A stretch of 64,000 nucleotides of DNA, from contig NZ_JAQGPL010000001.1 of the NCBI RefSeq assembly GCF_028826105.1, positions 3,126,501 through 3,190,500 on the forward strand, read 5' to 3'. Below the pieces are notes generated by a model, which saw only the letters and a program-made list of their open reading frames with translations, was not told the DNA's origin and did not search any database. This DNA is from Paenibacillus humicola (GTDB taxonomy: Bacteria > Bacillota > Bacilli > Paenibacillales > Paenibacillaceae). Both the position numbers and the translations under genes were made by a program. This document shows, piece by piece, positions 16,965 through 25,608 of the stretch; the stretch's first letter is position 1; each line of letters starts with the position of its first letter.

Positions 16965-18026
16965 ATGACCATGTCTGGTGCACTTGACCACGATACTCGA
17001 AGACTTCGGGAGTTATTTAATTTCTTGAACGATGGAATTATCGTGATGGATCAAAACAGGATCATTGTCTTTATCAACCCTTCAGCAACCCGAATTACCG
17101 GGTGGGAGCTGGGAGATGTTATCCCCTATTGTACATACTGTCAAAACAGACTTGTCCCCCCTGGAGAAGAACGATGCTTTCTTGCCAGCCAGCCGGAGCA
17201 AAGCTATTTCGAATCGGATCTTCCGACAAAAATGGGAGCGTTTGTATCCGTGGGAATGAGTCGAACATTTTTATCGGCATCTCATGATTCACCAAATCGG
17301 GATATGGTTATCACCATTCGAGATGTCACAGTTGAACGCCAATCGAAAGAATTGGAGAGACGTACGCAATTAAATCAACGAACGTTGGAGGTTCAGGAAG
17401 AAGAAAGGAAAAGAATCTCGCAGGAACTTCATGACGGCATTTCTCAAACGTTATACGGCATCAGCCTAAGCCTCGATCATCTTAGAACTCATTCCTCAAA
17501 TCAAAACATTAAAATTGATGAAATTAAGCAGCAAGTAAAACTTTGTGCCGAAGAAGTAAGGGCGATGTCGCGGGCATTATACCCGGCCGTTCTATACGAT
17601 TTGGGACTGACGGCAGCGATTCAAACGCTTGCAGATCAGATGAAAACCGATCATCGCGTGATCGAAATCCATATTGACTCCGATTGGATACAAGATGAAT
17701 TAAGCCGAAATACCGTACATGTTTACAGAGTCGTACAGGAGGCTCTGCATAATGCCATTCTGCACGGAGACCCCTCCCGAATCCGTATTTCTCTTTCTTG
17801 CGATCAGAAATGTTTTGTGAAAATAGAAGATAACGGAATTGGGTTCGATACCGAATTGATACTAGAGTCCCCCGGTTACGGGCTAAAAAATATGAAAGAA
17901 CGTGCGGCAGCACTAAATGGTCAACTCACTATTCATTCTTCATGCAATCAAGGTACAAAAGTGGAGCTTCAATTTCCAAATCCTTTGAGCGCCAAGATCA
18001 GCATGCTTAAGGAGGAATTCGGTTGA
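16965..18026 (+). CDS. PAS sensor histidine kinase, NreB-like with three of four cluster cysteines
   Basis: This 353-residue cytoplasmic kinase has an N-terminal PAS domain (about 13-125), a coiled linker, a HisKA_3 dimerisation domain with phospho-acceptor H156 (ELHDGISQTLYGI) and a HATPase domain (DNGIGFD, GLKNMKERA). The PAS domain has C56-x2-C59-x11-C71, exactly the spacing of the first three cysteines of the oxygen-sensing [4Fe-4S] kinase NreB; the fourth position (74) is alanine. There are no membrane segments. GGGAGG is 2 bases from the ATG at 16965 and 8 from the ATG at 16971, so the latter may be the real start. The gene is divergent from the sulfide operon and overlaps its response regulator, so it probably senses sulfide, persulfide or redox state. 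Confidence 0.88.
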   Translation: MTMSGALDHDTRRLRELFNFLNDGIIVMDQNRIIVFINPSATRITGWELGDVIPYCTYCQNRLVPPGEERCFLASQPEQSYFESDLPTKMGAFVSVGMSRTFLSASHDSPNRDMVITIRDVTVERQSKELERRTQLNQRTLEVQEEERKRISQELHDGISQTLYGISLSLDHLRTHSSNQNIKIDEIKQQVKLCAEEVRAMSRALYPAVLYDLGLTAAIQTLADQMKTDHRVIEIHIDSDWIQDELSRNTVHVYRVVQEALHNAILHGDPSRIRISLSCDQKCFVKIEDNGIGFDTELILESPGYGLKNMKERAAALNGQLTIHSSCNQGTKVELQFPNPLSAKISMLKEEFG

Positions 18027-18688
18027 ATAAGAAAAAGCTGGTCATTATTGATGATCACCCGCTGGTTCGAAAAGGGTTACGTCTTATTTTCGATGAGGAG
18101 TCCGATTTCAAGGTTATCGGAGAAGGATCATCCGGGGAAGAAGCTGTCCTTTTGGCGGAACGGTTAAATCCCGATGCTATGTTAATGGATGTACACATGC
18201 CGAGTGGACTGGATGGCGTTACCGCTGCCAGGCATATTCGTGAATTGCATCCTCAAATACGCCTGATCATGTTAACCATGTTCGATGACAATGCCCACAT
18301 CGAAAAAATGATGGCGGTCGGCGTTGAGGGGATTATATTTAAACATGACGATAGTCAAGAAATTATAGAAGCCCTTCGAACCGGAAATTTACGTTCACCT
18401 TACCTTCCGAGTCGGTTACCCGATGAAGTTCGAAAGCGAATATTGAAAAAGTCCAGAAATGCCGGGTTGTTTGATGCCCTATCTCCTAGAGAAACGGAAG
18501 TGTTGATTTTTCTTGCGAATGGTTTTACAAACAAAGAAATCTCCAGCAAATTATTTATTAGCGTAAAAACAGTCGAGACACACCGTTCCAATATCATGAG
18601 AAGATTGCAATTGGAATCCAGGGCAGATCTAGTCAATTACGCATTAAAAAACGGGTATATTGAATCTCTAAAATCACTGGAAGAATAA
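18023..18688 (+). CDS. NarL/FixJ-family response regulator
   Basis: This is a 221-residue regulator. The receiver domain (1-120) has phospho-acceptor D56 (AMLMDVHMPSG) and acidic pocket D10-D11. The LuxR-type DNA-binding domain (about 150-215) reads LSPRETEVLIFLANGFTNKEI. The TTG start overlaps the kinase stop (TTGA) behind AAGGAGGAATTC. It is the cognate partner of the PAS kinase and the likely activator of the divergent sulfide operon. Confidence 0.93.
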   Translation: MNKKKLVIIDDHPLVRKGLRLIFDEESDFKVIGEGSSGEEAVLLAERLNPDAMLMDVHMPSGLDGVTAARHIRELHPQIRLIMLTMFDDNAHIEKMMAVGVEGIIFKHDDSQEIIEALRTGNLRSPYLPSRLPDEVRKRILKKSRNAGLFDALSPRETEVLIFLANGFTNKEISSKLFISVKTVETHRSNIMRRLQLESRADLVNYALKNGYIESLKSLEE

Positions 18689-18919
18689 TACTTATAGGTA
18701 TTACTCTAGTAAACCGTTTCAAGATCGACTCCGTCTCGGCGGTACCGAGCCGCAGTGCGGTAGCCGTTAAGCTTCAATAATATCCCTTATTGTAGCTCGG
18801 CCAGTAGTAACTTATTAAAGTGATGCGCTGCGCTATCCTAGATATCAGGATTAATACTTCCCACTGAAGTTCATTACTTGGGAGATTACCTTTTCACTTT
18901 CTTTGTTTTGGATATGCTT
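18689..18919. other. Intergenic region without recognisable genes
   Basis: No frame, RNA gene or strong hairpin was identified between the response regulator and the sialidase-like fragment. Confidence 0.4.
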
Positions 18920-19228
18920 TTAGTTTACCGGGATCGAATTGCCCGCAGCGAGAATCGTACCGGCACGCATCTCACCGACGTCCACCGGCAATTCATAAAG
19001 GTACGGCTGATAACGCAGTCCCCAGCCGTTTACCGTATCCTTTACGCTGGAGTAAAGTGACCAGGTCTTTCCCTGGTCCATGCTTCGGTAAATCGCGAAT
19101 TCGGGAGTTCTCCCGGTATAGTGCTCGAAAGTGGCAAGGAAAACGCCGTTGTCTCGGTCTCCGTGTTCCAGGCAAATAACGTCATTTAATTCGTCGGGGA
19201 GTCGGTTCTCATCGCAAGCATTAAACAC
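18920..19228 (-). pseudogene. Fragment of a sialidase/BNR-repeat family protein
   Basis: About 100 residues of a secreted-sugar-hydrolase type sequence. ATFEHYTGRTPEFAIYRS is followed by an Asp-box (SMDQGKTWSLY) and the block WGLRYQPYLYELPVDVGEM, which resemble the N-terminal third of sialidase-family beta-propeller proteins of ~350-400 residues. The frame stops at 18920 and no continuation is found downstream. On the 5' side the frame has no credible start, and the preceding ~100 bases carry another broken reading frame. It is therefore a decayed gene next to the pectin locus. Confidence 0.6.
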
Positions 19229-19450
19229 AGTAAAGCACGCCTACGCTGCACCCGAGAACGTGATAAATAGATCTTCATTGTGTCTTAACAGACTTATCAT
19301 GAGCAGGAAAGAGATCCCATCAGCAAGGTTAGGAGAGGAATTAATCACCTGAATAATTAACTGCATTAATTTTTATTATGAGTCGCAAACGTTTCGGTAC
19401 GCGATTCCAGCGGCGGGAAAGACATAGCCAGTGACCGAAAATACCAAAGC

Positions 19451-19476
19451 TAACGTAATTATTATTATGTAAACTT
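19451..19476. repeat. 26-bp AT-rich element, copy 1
   Basis: TAACGTAATTATTATTATGT followed by AAACTT. It matches the element at 36024-36049 at 23 of 26 positions. Its ends are partly inverted (GTTTACATAA / TTACGTTA), as expected for an operator. It lies just past the terminator of the pectin operon and upstream of the sialidase-like fragment. Confidence 0.5.
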
Positions 19477-19488
19477 AGTCGTGCCGCC

Positions 19489-19531
19489 AAAAATAAAAAG
19501 CGGCGATCCGGATCAACTCCGGATAACCGCT
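19489..19531 (-). terminator. Terminator of the rhamnogalacturonan operon
   Basis: On the minus strand AGCGGTTATCCGG pairs with CCGGATCGCCGCT (one mismatch), followed by TTTTTATTTTT. It lies 47 bases after the GH105 stop. Confidence 0.75.
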
Positions 19532-19577
19532 CCTCCGTAACGCCGCCTGCTTTAGCATGGCTTTTTGAAAAACCGCG

Positions 19578-21845
19578 CTATCCCGCCGCCGTTTCCTGAC
19601 GCTGCATGGCCGCCAAATGCCGCCGCATCCGTAACGTTTCGACCCCGGCCAGCAGCACGATCCCGATCCCGTGGGTATCGTTCAGATTCCAGGACAGCTC
19701 GTCCTTGTAGTACAACGGCGAGAAGGAATAACCGGACCCCCGGCAAACCCCGAACACGTTGCCCTGCTTGTCGATCGAGATGCGCGTCAGCCCTTCCCAG
19801 CCTTTGCCGACCGCCGCGATATAAGGCTCGGGCTCGGACAGCCAGCCGCAGCGGACGCCCATGGCAAACGCGTAGACAAACATCGATGTGCAGGACGATT
19901 CCTCGTACGATTCGGGGATGTTCAGCACCTGATGCCACAGCCCGTTCACGCCCTGCAGCCTCAAGTAACCCTCGCACAGCTCCCGGAAGAACGAAAGCAG
20001 CTCGGGCTGCTTCGCATGCCGCTCCGGAATTACGGTCAGCAGCTCCGCAAGCGAGAACAGCACCCAGCCGTTCCCCCTCCCCCACGGCACCCCGTTCGGA
20101 TGGTCATATTTGAAATCGTACACATGGGACATGACTTTCGTTCCTTCCATAAACAAATATTTCCTGTAAAGCAAAAACTGCGAAGCCGCATCGTCCAAAT
20201 ACGCCGTATCTCCCGTCAGCTCGTAGTACCGGATCATGAACGGCGTGCTCATGTACAAATTGTCGCACCACATCGTATCCTTCATAAACTCCACGCTGCC
20301 GTGCTCCCGGTACAGCGCGCCGTCCGGCTGCCGGTCCTGCTCGAAGCGGATGTACAGCGCGATCCGGTCGACCGCTGCCCTGGCTCCTTCCAGCTCGCGC
20401 ACCTTCATCGCCGCCAATGTCGTTGCGCCGAAGGAGCCGCAGTCGTCGAGGCTGTCGATTGCCGAGAGCAGCGGATTGATGCCGGCCGCCCCGTACCGCT
20501 CCCGGTCCCACAGCGCGTACCGGTCATTCGAAGTCGCCAGCCGGATATGGTCGGCCGTATAGTCGACGTAATCGTCCCGGCCGAGCTCGAGCCCGGTTTG
20601 CAGCAGGCCGTAAAGCGTAACGCCGAGAGGATAATTCCAGTGGCCGTACAGCGGATTTTCCAGGTAGGCGCGGATCTGGCAGCCGGGCCGGTCGACCCGC
20701 CAGTAGATCTCGCCGTCGGCGCCGGCAAACGGTGCATGCATGCTGCGAAGCTGCTGCAGCCGCTCGGCGTCGAAGCCGCCAAACGGTCCGGCATACATCC
20801 AAGGATCGTCCCGGTCAGCGCCCTCTACGAGCTGCGCCGGAATAATCCGGATACCGCCGCCGGTACTGCCGTCTCCCTCCTCGCCCGTCTCCGCCACCAG
20901 ACAAAACCCCCATCCGCCTGCCGGGGGGCACTCGGATTCGACGATTAGCTCATGATCGCCGTATGAAAGCGTAACCGGACAATCGAACGGAACGGCAGTC
21001 GGCCCGTCACCGCCTGCAGCCGCATCGCCTCCCGCAATCGCTTTGCGCGAATAGACGCGGTCGCCGTTCACATAGATCGCAATCGAACCGGCCGCTTCGC
21101 CCCGAAGCGTTATCGTCCGGCTCCGCGCGGAGGTTACGCGCAGCTTCGCCCGCCCGTACGCGAACCGTCCCGGTACCGTGCCGAACATTCTCGCCAGCTG
21201 GCCGCTGCGGAGTTCGGTCTCGTTCCAGTCCGGGCTCGGTCCCCACCTCACGTCTGTAGCCGGCTCCGCCACGCCTTCCGCCGGCCAGACGTCAATCGTT
21301 CCGGCGTCCGTCGGCTCGCTGAAGATCCAGCCCTCCTGCCCTTCCCGCTCCGGCGAAGGCGCAAGAAAATGGACGGGCCGTTTGGCGGAACCGGAGCCGA
21401 AGCGGCCGCCGAAGCCGGCCGCCGTCTTCATGAAACGCAGCACGAAATGGTTCCAGCCTTGGCGCAGCTTGACGCCGACGCCATATTTGCGGTCCGGGAA
21501 CGACTCATGCTGAATGTTCGACCGGAACGCCGGTTCCCCGTTGACGAAAATATGCAGCGGACCGAAGCAGCTGACGCTGAAGTTCCCGTCCGCCTCCTGA
21601 TCGCTCCACAGCTTGCCCCAGACGAAGACGAACTGCAGATCGCGCGCATGTCCGCATTTTGCCGCCAAATCGAACTCGTAACGGGTGTCGCCGCCCCGCT
21701 TGAAGCCGTTCTCGCAGAACACCCGGTACACGGGCGGATGCTTCGGGGCCGAGCCGATGTAGCGCTCCGCGACGGCGGTCAGCGCGCCTTCGATGTTGTC
21801 CCCGCACCGGCGATAGATCGAATCCTGCTCCGGAAAATAGCTCAC
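19578..21845 (-). CDS. Long GH105-type unsaturated rhamnogalacturonyl hydrolase
   Basis: This 755-residue protein is about twice the length of YteR/YesR. Residues ~385-745 are the GH88/GH105 alpha/alpha-barrel that hydrolyses the unsaturated galacturonyl residue left by rhamnogalacturonan lyases. Visible blocks are DDCGSFGA, WCDNLYMSTPFMIRYY (with the candidate catalytic Asp), GVPWGRGNGWVLF and WNLNDTHGIG. Residues ~1-340 look like beta-sandwich modules with sugar-binding character (repeated HIFVNG and AIYVNGDRVY elements). No signal peptide is present, so it acts in the cytoplasm on imported oligosaccharides. Last gene of the operon, 30 bases after the PL22 gene. Confidence 0.88.
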   Translation of the reverse strand: MSYFPEQDSIYRRCGDNIEGALTAVAERYIGSAPKHPPVYRVFCENGFKRGGDTRYEFDLAAKCGHARDLQFVFVWGKLWSDQEADGNFSVSCFGPLHIFVNGEPAFRSNIQHESFPDRKYGVGVKLRQGWNHFVLRFMKTAAGFGGRFGSGSAKRPVHFLAPSPEREGQEGWIFSEPTDAGTIDVWPAEGVAEPATDVRWGPSPDWNETELRSGQLARMFGTVPGRFAYGRAKLRVTSARSRTITLRGEAAGSIAIYVNGDRVYSRKAIAGGDAAAGGDGPTAVPFDCPVTLSYGDHELIVESECPPAGGWGFCLVAETGEEGDGSTGGGIRIIPAQLVEGADRDDPWMYAGPFGGFDAERLQQLRSMHAPFAGADGEIYWRVDRPGCQIRAYLENPLYGHWNYPLGVTLYGLLQTGLELGRDDYVDYTADHIRLATSNDRYALWDRERYGAAGINPLLSAIDSLDDCGSFGATTLAAMKVRELEGARAAVDRIALYIRFEQDRQPDGALYREHGSVEFMKDTMWCDNLYMSTPFMIRYYELTGDTAYLDDAASQFLLYRKYLFMEGTKVMSHVYDFKYDHPNGVPWGRGNGWVLFSLAELLTVIPERHAKQPELLSFFRELCEGYLRLQGVNGLWHQVLNIPESYEESSCTSMFVYAFAMGVRCGWLSEPEPYIAAVGKGWEGLTRISIDKQGNVFGVCRGSGYSFSPLYYKDELSWNLNDTHGIGIVLLAGVETLRMRRHLAAMQRQETAAG

Positions 21846-21875
21846 CGGTTTCTCCTCCTCTCGCTGATCCGCCGG

Positions 21876-23039
21876 TTAACCGGCACTCCCGGCAGGGACA
21901 TAATCCGGCAGTGCGCCGGGATCTTCCGGCAGCTCGATCATATACAGATTGCCGTAGCCGTTGCGATCGCTCGTATAGACGAGCCGCTTGCCGTCCGGGC
22001 TGAAGCGCGGATGCGCATGCACCTTCTGCACATGGAAGCTGCAGCGGTGCTCGCACAGAATTTTCGGGCCGACGAACGCGCCGTTCATCCTTTTCCAGTA
22101 AATCATCAAGGTCAGCGGATCCCGCCCGTCGACGACAACCTGATTGAAATCGTTCGACTGCGCATGCCAATTGCGAAAACGGAACTCGACCTCTTCCATG
22201 CCGGTTCCGTCGTGATGGATTTTGCCGATGAAGGCCGTGCCGTCCTCGCGAAAGCCGTGATAGCCGACCTGTACGCCGTCCTCCAGCCAATATTCGTGGC
22301 CGACCTTCTCCTGCGGCTCGAACCGCTCGCGGATCCGCCGGGCGCTGCCGTCCCGCAGATCGCAGACCCAGATCCGGTGGTCGACCAGATGCCAGGGCCC
22401 TTCATGGCAAAAGGTGATCAGATGCGGCACCGTCGGCGACGTGTTAATGTGGCCGATCCAGCTGCGGTCCTGCAGCACCGTTTCCGCTTCGCCGCCGTCG
22501 ACGGGCACCTTCATGATTTTCGAGAGCGGGTTGGCTTCCATCACTTCCCGGTGGCCGACATAGCCGTTGCCGAGATCGATGCGGATCCGGTGCGACAGAT
22601 TTTCCGAGTGGACGGAAATGATATGCTTCCCGTCGGCCGTGACGCTTTGGCTGCCGAGGTTAAACCCTTCCGGGCATTCGTACAGTATGCGTTCCTCAAG
22701 CGTGTGCAAATCCAGCTCGACGATCCGGCGCCGGTTTTTGTAATACAGCCGCGTTCCCTCGGGATTCAGACATGCGCCAAGACCGTCGGTCCGCCCGGTC
22801 AAGTCGGTCAGCTGCGTCATGTCGCCGGTTTTCATATCCATGCTGTACAGGTTCGTGGCGTTGCCCCGGTCGGAGACGAGCAGCAGCTTCCCGCCGTTGT
22901 CATACCAGCCGTTTTCGGTAAAATACAAATGATGGCTGTGGGCCGCGTAATCGGTCATTTGCAGAACGGGAAGCCCCGATGCAGGGTCCTGCGCCGTTTT
23001 CCATTCCGACGGCCATACCGTTCCTTTTCCGCTCGGCAT
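21876..23039 (-). CDS. Oligogalacturonate lyase (PL22)
   Basis: This 387-residue seven-bladed beta-propeller of the Ogl family cleaves di- and oligogalacturonate to 5-keto-4-deoxyuronate in the cytoplasm. Characteristic stretches are HSHHLYFTENGWYDNGGKLL, SDRGNATNLYSMD, IGHINTSPT and RFSPDGKRLVYTSDRNG. Several histidines that bind the manganese ion in the family are present (HINTSP, FCHEGPWH, HAQSN). A GTG at 23051 sits right on the GGAGG, so the ATG at 23039 (about 11 bases) is the better start. It follows the acetylesterase by 26 bases. No kduI or kduD homologue is visible in the window for the next steps. Confidence 0.88.
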   Translation of the reverse strand: MPSGKGTVWPSEWKTAQDPASGLPVLQMTDYAAHSHHLYFTENGWYDNGGKLLLVSDRGNATNLYSMDMKTGDMTQLTDLTGRTDGLGACLNPEGTRLYYKNRRRIVELDLHTLEERILYECPEGFNLGSQSVTADGKHIISVHSENLSHRIRIDLGNGYVGHREVMEANPLSKIMKVPVDGGEAETVLQDRSWIGHINTSPTVPHLITFCHEGPWHLVDHRIWVCDLRDGSARRIRERFEPQEKVGHEYWLEDGVQVGYHGFREDGTAFIGKIHHDGTGMEEVEFRFRNWHAQSNDFNQVVVDGRDPLTLMIYWKRMNGAFVGPKILCEHRCSFHVQKVHAHPRFSPDGKRLVYTSDRNGYGNLYMIELPEDPGALPDYVPAGSAG

Positions 23040-23065
23040 GATGCCAAACACCTCCGTAGATTGGA

Positions 23066-23725
23066 TTATCGAACAAAGCGGGACAGATCGATGTTCAGTC
23101 CCTTCACGCCGTCCGCAACGAGCCCGGCGATCACGTCCGCGCCCTTCTCGGTAAAATGGGTCCGATCGGTACCGTTGACGACAATCATGAAGAAGCTCTC
23201 CGCTTCCGCATAGCCGACCGACGTATAATACGCAAGGCTGAGCGCCATTAAATCGATCAGCGGAGCGTTCTCCCGCTCCGCCACTTCCTTCATCGCACAG
23301 CAGTAGGCCGCAAAATCGTTCTGAAACGAGCCGTCCTCGTAATGAAGCCGGCCGACCGGCGTCACGAACACCGGCGTCGCTCCGCGGGCGCGTGCGGCCG
23401 CCGCATATTCGGCAAGATACCGCTTATAGTCGGTGTGCGGATCGGTGTACCGTTCCGGCCGGCTCGCGGTGGCGTCGTTATGCCCCATCTGGACGAGCAG
23501 CCAGTCGCCAGGCTTCATCGTCTCCGCCAGCGCGTCCAGCCGCCCTTCCGTAATGAACGTCTTCGAGCTGCGACCTCCGATGGCGCGGTTATCGAACCGC
23601 ACGCCGTCCGTAAAATATCGGCCGATAAACTGTCCCCATCCGGCCTGGGGCGCGTGCTCGCGCGAATACGTCTGCACGGTGGAGTCGCCTGCAAGAAAGA
23701 CGACGGGTCGATCCTGTCCGTTCAT
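23066..23725 (-). CDS. Rhamnogalacturonan acetylesterase, SGNH/CE12 family
   Basis: This 219-residue SGNH hydrolase removes acetyl groups from rhamnogalacturonan fragments. The nucleophile is S15 in GDSTVQ, the oxyanion residues are G50 and N83 (MGHND), and the catalytic pair is D187-x2-H190 (GTDRTHF). It resembles YesT/YesY of Bacillus. No signal peptide is present, so it is cytoplasmic. Its start overlaps the stop of the PL11 lyase (ATGA), meaning tight translational coupling. Confidence 0.92.
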   Translation of the reverse strand: MNGQDRPVVFLAGDSTVQTYSREHAPQAGWGQFIGRYFTDGVRFDNRAIGGRSSKTFITEGRLDALAETMKPGDWLLVQMGHNDATASRPERYTDPHTDYKRYLAEYAAAARARGATPVFVTPVGRLHYEDGSFQNDFAAYCCAMKEVAERENAPLIDLMALSLAYYTSVGYAEAESFFMIVVNGTDRTHFTEKGADVIAGLVADGVKGLNIDLSRFVR

Positions 23726-25584
23726 CCGTTAACCCTCTCTTTCAAGTTCGTGTCCGGCACCGTGTAGATCGCCGGCACCGGCGGTTCCGCCATCCCGACT
23801 CCGAGATGAAAGCCGGGATGAGGCGGCTGGTTATACGCGACGTTTTGCCAGGCGATGGACAGCCGGTAAACCGGATCGTGCATCAGCGTATAAATGCGAT
23901 GCTCCGTTTCGTCCGTCGTCGTGTAGATGCGCAGCTCGCGGCTGTCCTCCGCGCGCCACACCGCTTCCTCCCGCCAGTCGCCAAGCAGGTCGGCCTGCAG
24001 GCAGGGCGTCGCCTTGGTGCCGTTGTTCGAAGCGCAGCCGTCCGCCGTCAGCAGATTAACCGTGCGCATCCCCTCATAATCCCATTTGTCGATGCGGTTC
24101 CGGTCGAGCAGCTCCCGCAGCAGATCGCCGTCCCACCAGATGGCGAAATTGACCGACGACGGAATGGACGTGTCGCTGATCAGCTCTCCCTGGGCGGTAA
24201 ACAGCTTGCGGGCCGCCCAGCACTCCTCGCCTTCGAAACGCGGATCGATGTCCGCGCATAGGCCTCTGCCGACGTCGTACTTCGACGGCGCTCCCCACAG
24301 CAGCTCGCCCGTTCCGGCGTCGTGCATCTCGATGCCGGACGCCGACGGGGTCTCGTGCACCTGGAAAACCTGCAGGCCCGGCCTTCCCGGAACGAGCTTG
24401 CCGACGTGCATCGCGTCGCCGTGGCCGAGCCCGGTCGAGTACAAGCCGGCGCCGTCGTGGTCGACGACGCAGGAGCCGTACACGATTTCGTCGCAGCCGT
24501 CGCCGTCCACATCCGCGACGCTGACGCTGTGATTGCCTTGACCGGCATAAGCGGCATGGACGCCGTCGTCGCTGTCGAATACCCAGCGCGGGGTAAGCTC
24601 GCCGTTCCGCCAGTCGAAGGCGGCCAGCACCGACCGGGTGTAATAGCCCCGGCACATGACGATGCTCGGGCGCTCGCCGTCAAGATACGCGACACAGGCG
24701 AGGAACCGGTCGACCCGGTTGCCGTCCCCGTCGCCCCAGGCGCGTATATCGCCGCGCGGGGGGACATACGGGACCGTCGCCAGCGCCCGGCCGGTCAGCC
24801 CCTCGAATACGGTCAAATATTCGGGCCCTTCCACGATAAAGCCCCGTTCGTTGCGGTAATCCGCATCCGCGTCGCCGATGACGGCGCCGGTTCCGTCCGT
24901 CGTCCCGTCCGCCGTTTTGCAAACGAGCTCCGCCCGGCCGTCGCCGTCCAGATCGTAGACGAGAAACTGCGTATAATGCGCGCCTGCGCGGATGTTCCGG
25001 CCGAGGTCGATGCGCCACAGCAGCGTCCCGTCCAGCCGGTAGCAGTCGAGATAGACATTGCCGGTATAACCGTCATGCGCGTTGTCGTGCGAGTTGGACG
25101 GGTCCCACTTCAACACGATTTCGTACTCCCCATCGCCGTCCACGTCGCCGACGCCGGCGTCATTGGCGCTGTATTCGTATGCGATACCGTCCGGCGTTAC
25201 GCTTCCGTCCGGCTTCTGCAGCGGGACCGCATGATACGGCTTTTCCCAGACGAACGCCTCCGCCGAAGGCGGCATTTCAGCGCCGTCCACAACCGCGCAT
25301 ACGCGATAGACCGACTCCAGCGTTCCGTCCGCGTCCGTCAGATTCGTGGCGCCCGTTAACGGTTCGGCGTTTACCCGGATGCCGTCGCGGTACAGATTGA
25401 ACGCGACCCCTTTATCCGCTTCGCCGCCGAGCAGGCGCCAGCCGGCATAGACGCCCCGCGCCGTTTTGACGGCGATCAGCCCACGGCCGAGCGCTTCCAT
25501 CTGGCGCGGCTTCGCGGCCGGACCGGCGCTTCCTTTTGCCGAACCGTCCGCCGTGCCGTTCCTGCCGTCCGTTTGATCCGCCAC
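23722..25584 (-). CDS. Rhamnogalacturonan lyase PL11, intracellular (YesX-like)
   Basis: This 620-residue eight-bladed propeller lyase of family PL11 cleaves the rhamnose-galacturonic acid backbone by beta-elimination. Repeated calcium-binding DVDGDGEYEIV, DLDGDGRAELV and DVDGDGCDEIV loops are clear, with KWDPSNSHDNAHDGYTGN and ADLLGDWREEAVWR as family blocks. The N terminus (first ~30 residues, Gly/Ala/Ser/Lys rich) has no hydrophobic core, so the enzyme is not secreted. This matches the exo-acting YesX more than the secreted YesW. It is co-transcribed with the solute-binding lipoprotein gene upstream (24 bases). Confidence 0.92.
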   Translation of the reverse strand: MADQTDGRNGTADGSAKGSAGPAAKPRQMEALGRGLIAVKTARGVYAGWRLLGGEADKGVAFNLYRDGIRVNAEPLTGATNLTDADGTLESVYRVCAVVDGAEMPPSAEAFVWEKPYHAVPLQKPDGSVTPDGIAYEYSANDAGVGDVDGDGEYEIVLKWDPSNSHDNAHDGYTGNVYLDCYRLDGTLLWRIDLGRNIRAGAHYTQFLVYDLDGDGRAELVCKTADGTTDGTGAVIGDADADYRNERGFIVEGPEYLTVFEGLTGRALATVPYVPPRGDIRAWGDGDGNRVDRFLACVAYLDGERPSIVMCRGYYTRSVLAAFDWRNGELTPRWVFDSDDGVHAAYAGQGNHSVSVADVDGDGCDEIVYGSCVVDHDGAGLYSTGLGHGDAMHVGKLVPGRPGLQVFQVHETPSASGIEMHDAGTGELLWGAPSKYDVGRGLCADIDPRFEGEECWAARKLFTAQGELISDTSIPSSVNFAIWWDGDLLRELLDRNRIDKWDYEGMRTVNLLTADGCASNNGTKATPCLQADLLGDWREEAVWRAEDSRELRIYTTTDETEHRIYTLMHDPVYRLSIAWQNVAYNQPPHPGFHLGVGMAEPPVPAIYTVPDTNLKERVNG

Positions 25585-25608
25585 TTACGACTCCCCTCCC
25601 GTGTCCGG

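Noticed and set aside
16930..16970. TATAAT just before the sensor kinase start
   Set aside because: The hexamer lies so near the ribosome binding site that the leader would be about a dozen bases and the -35 is poor; it may be chance.
21369..23213. 614-codon plus-strand frame
   Set aside because: Antisense to the GH105 and PL22 genes; low-complexity Arg/Ala-rich translation without motifs or ribosome binding site.
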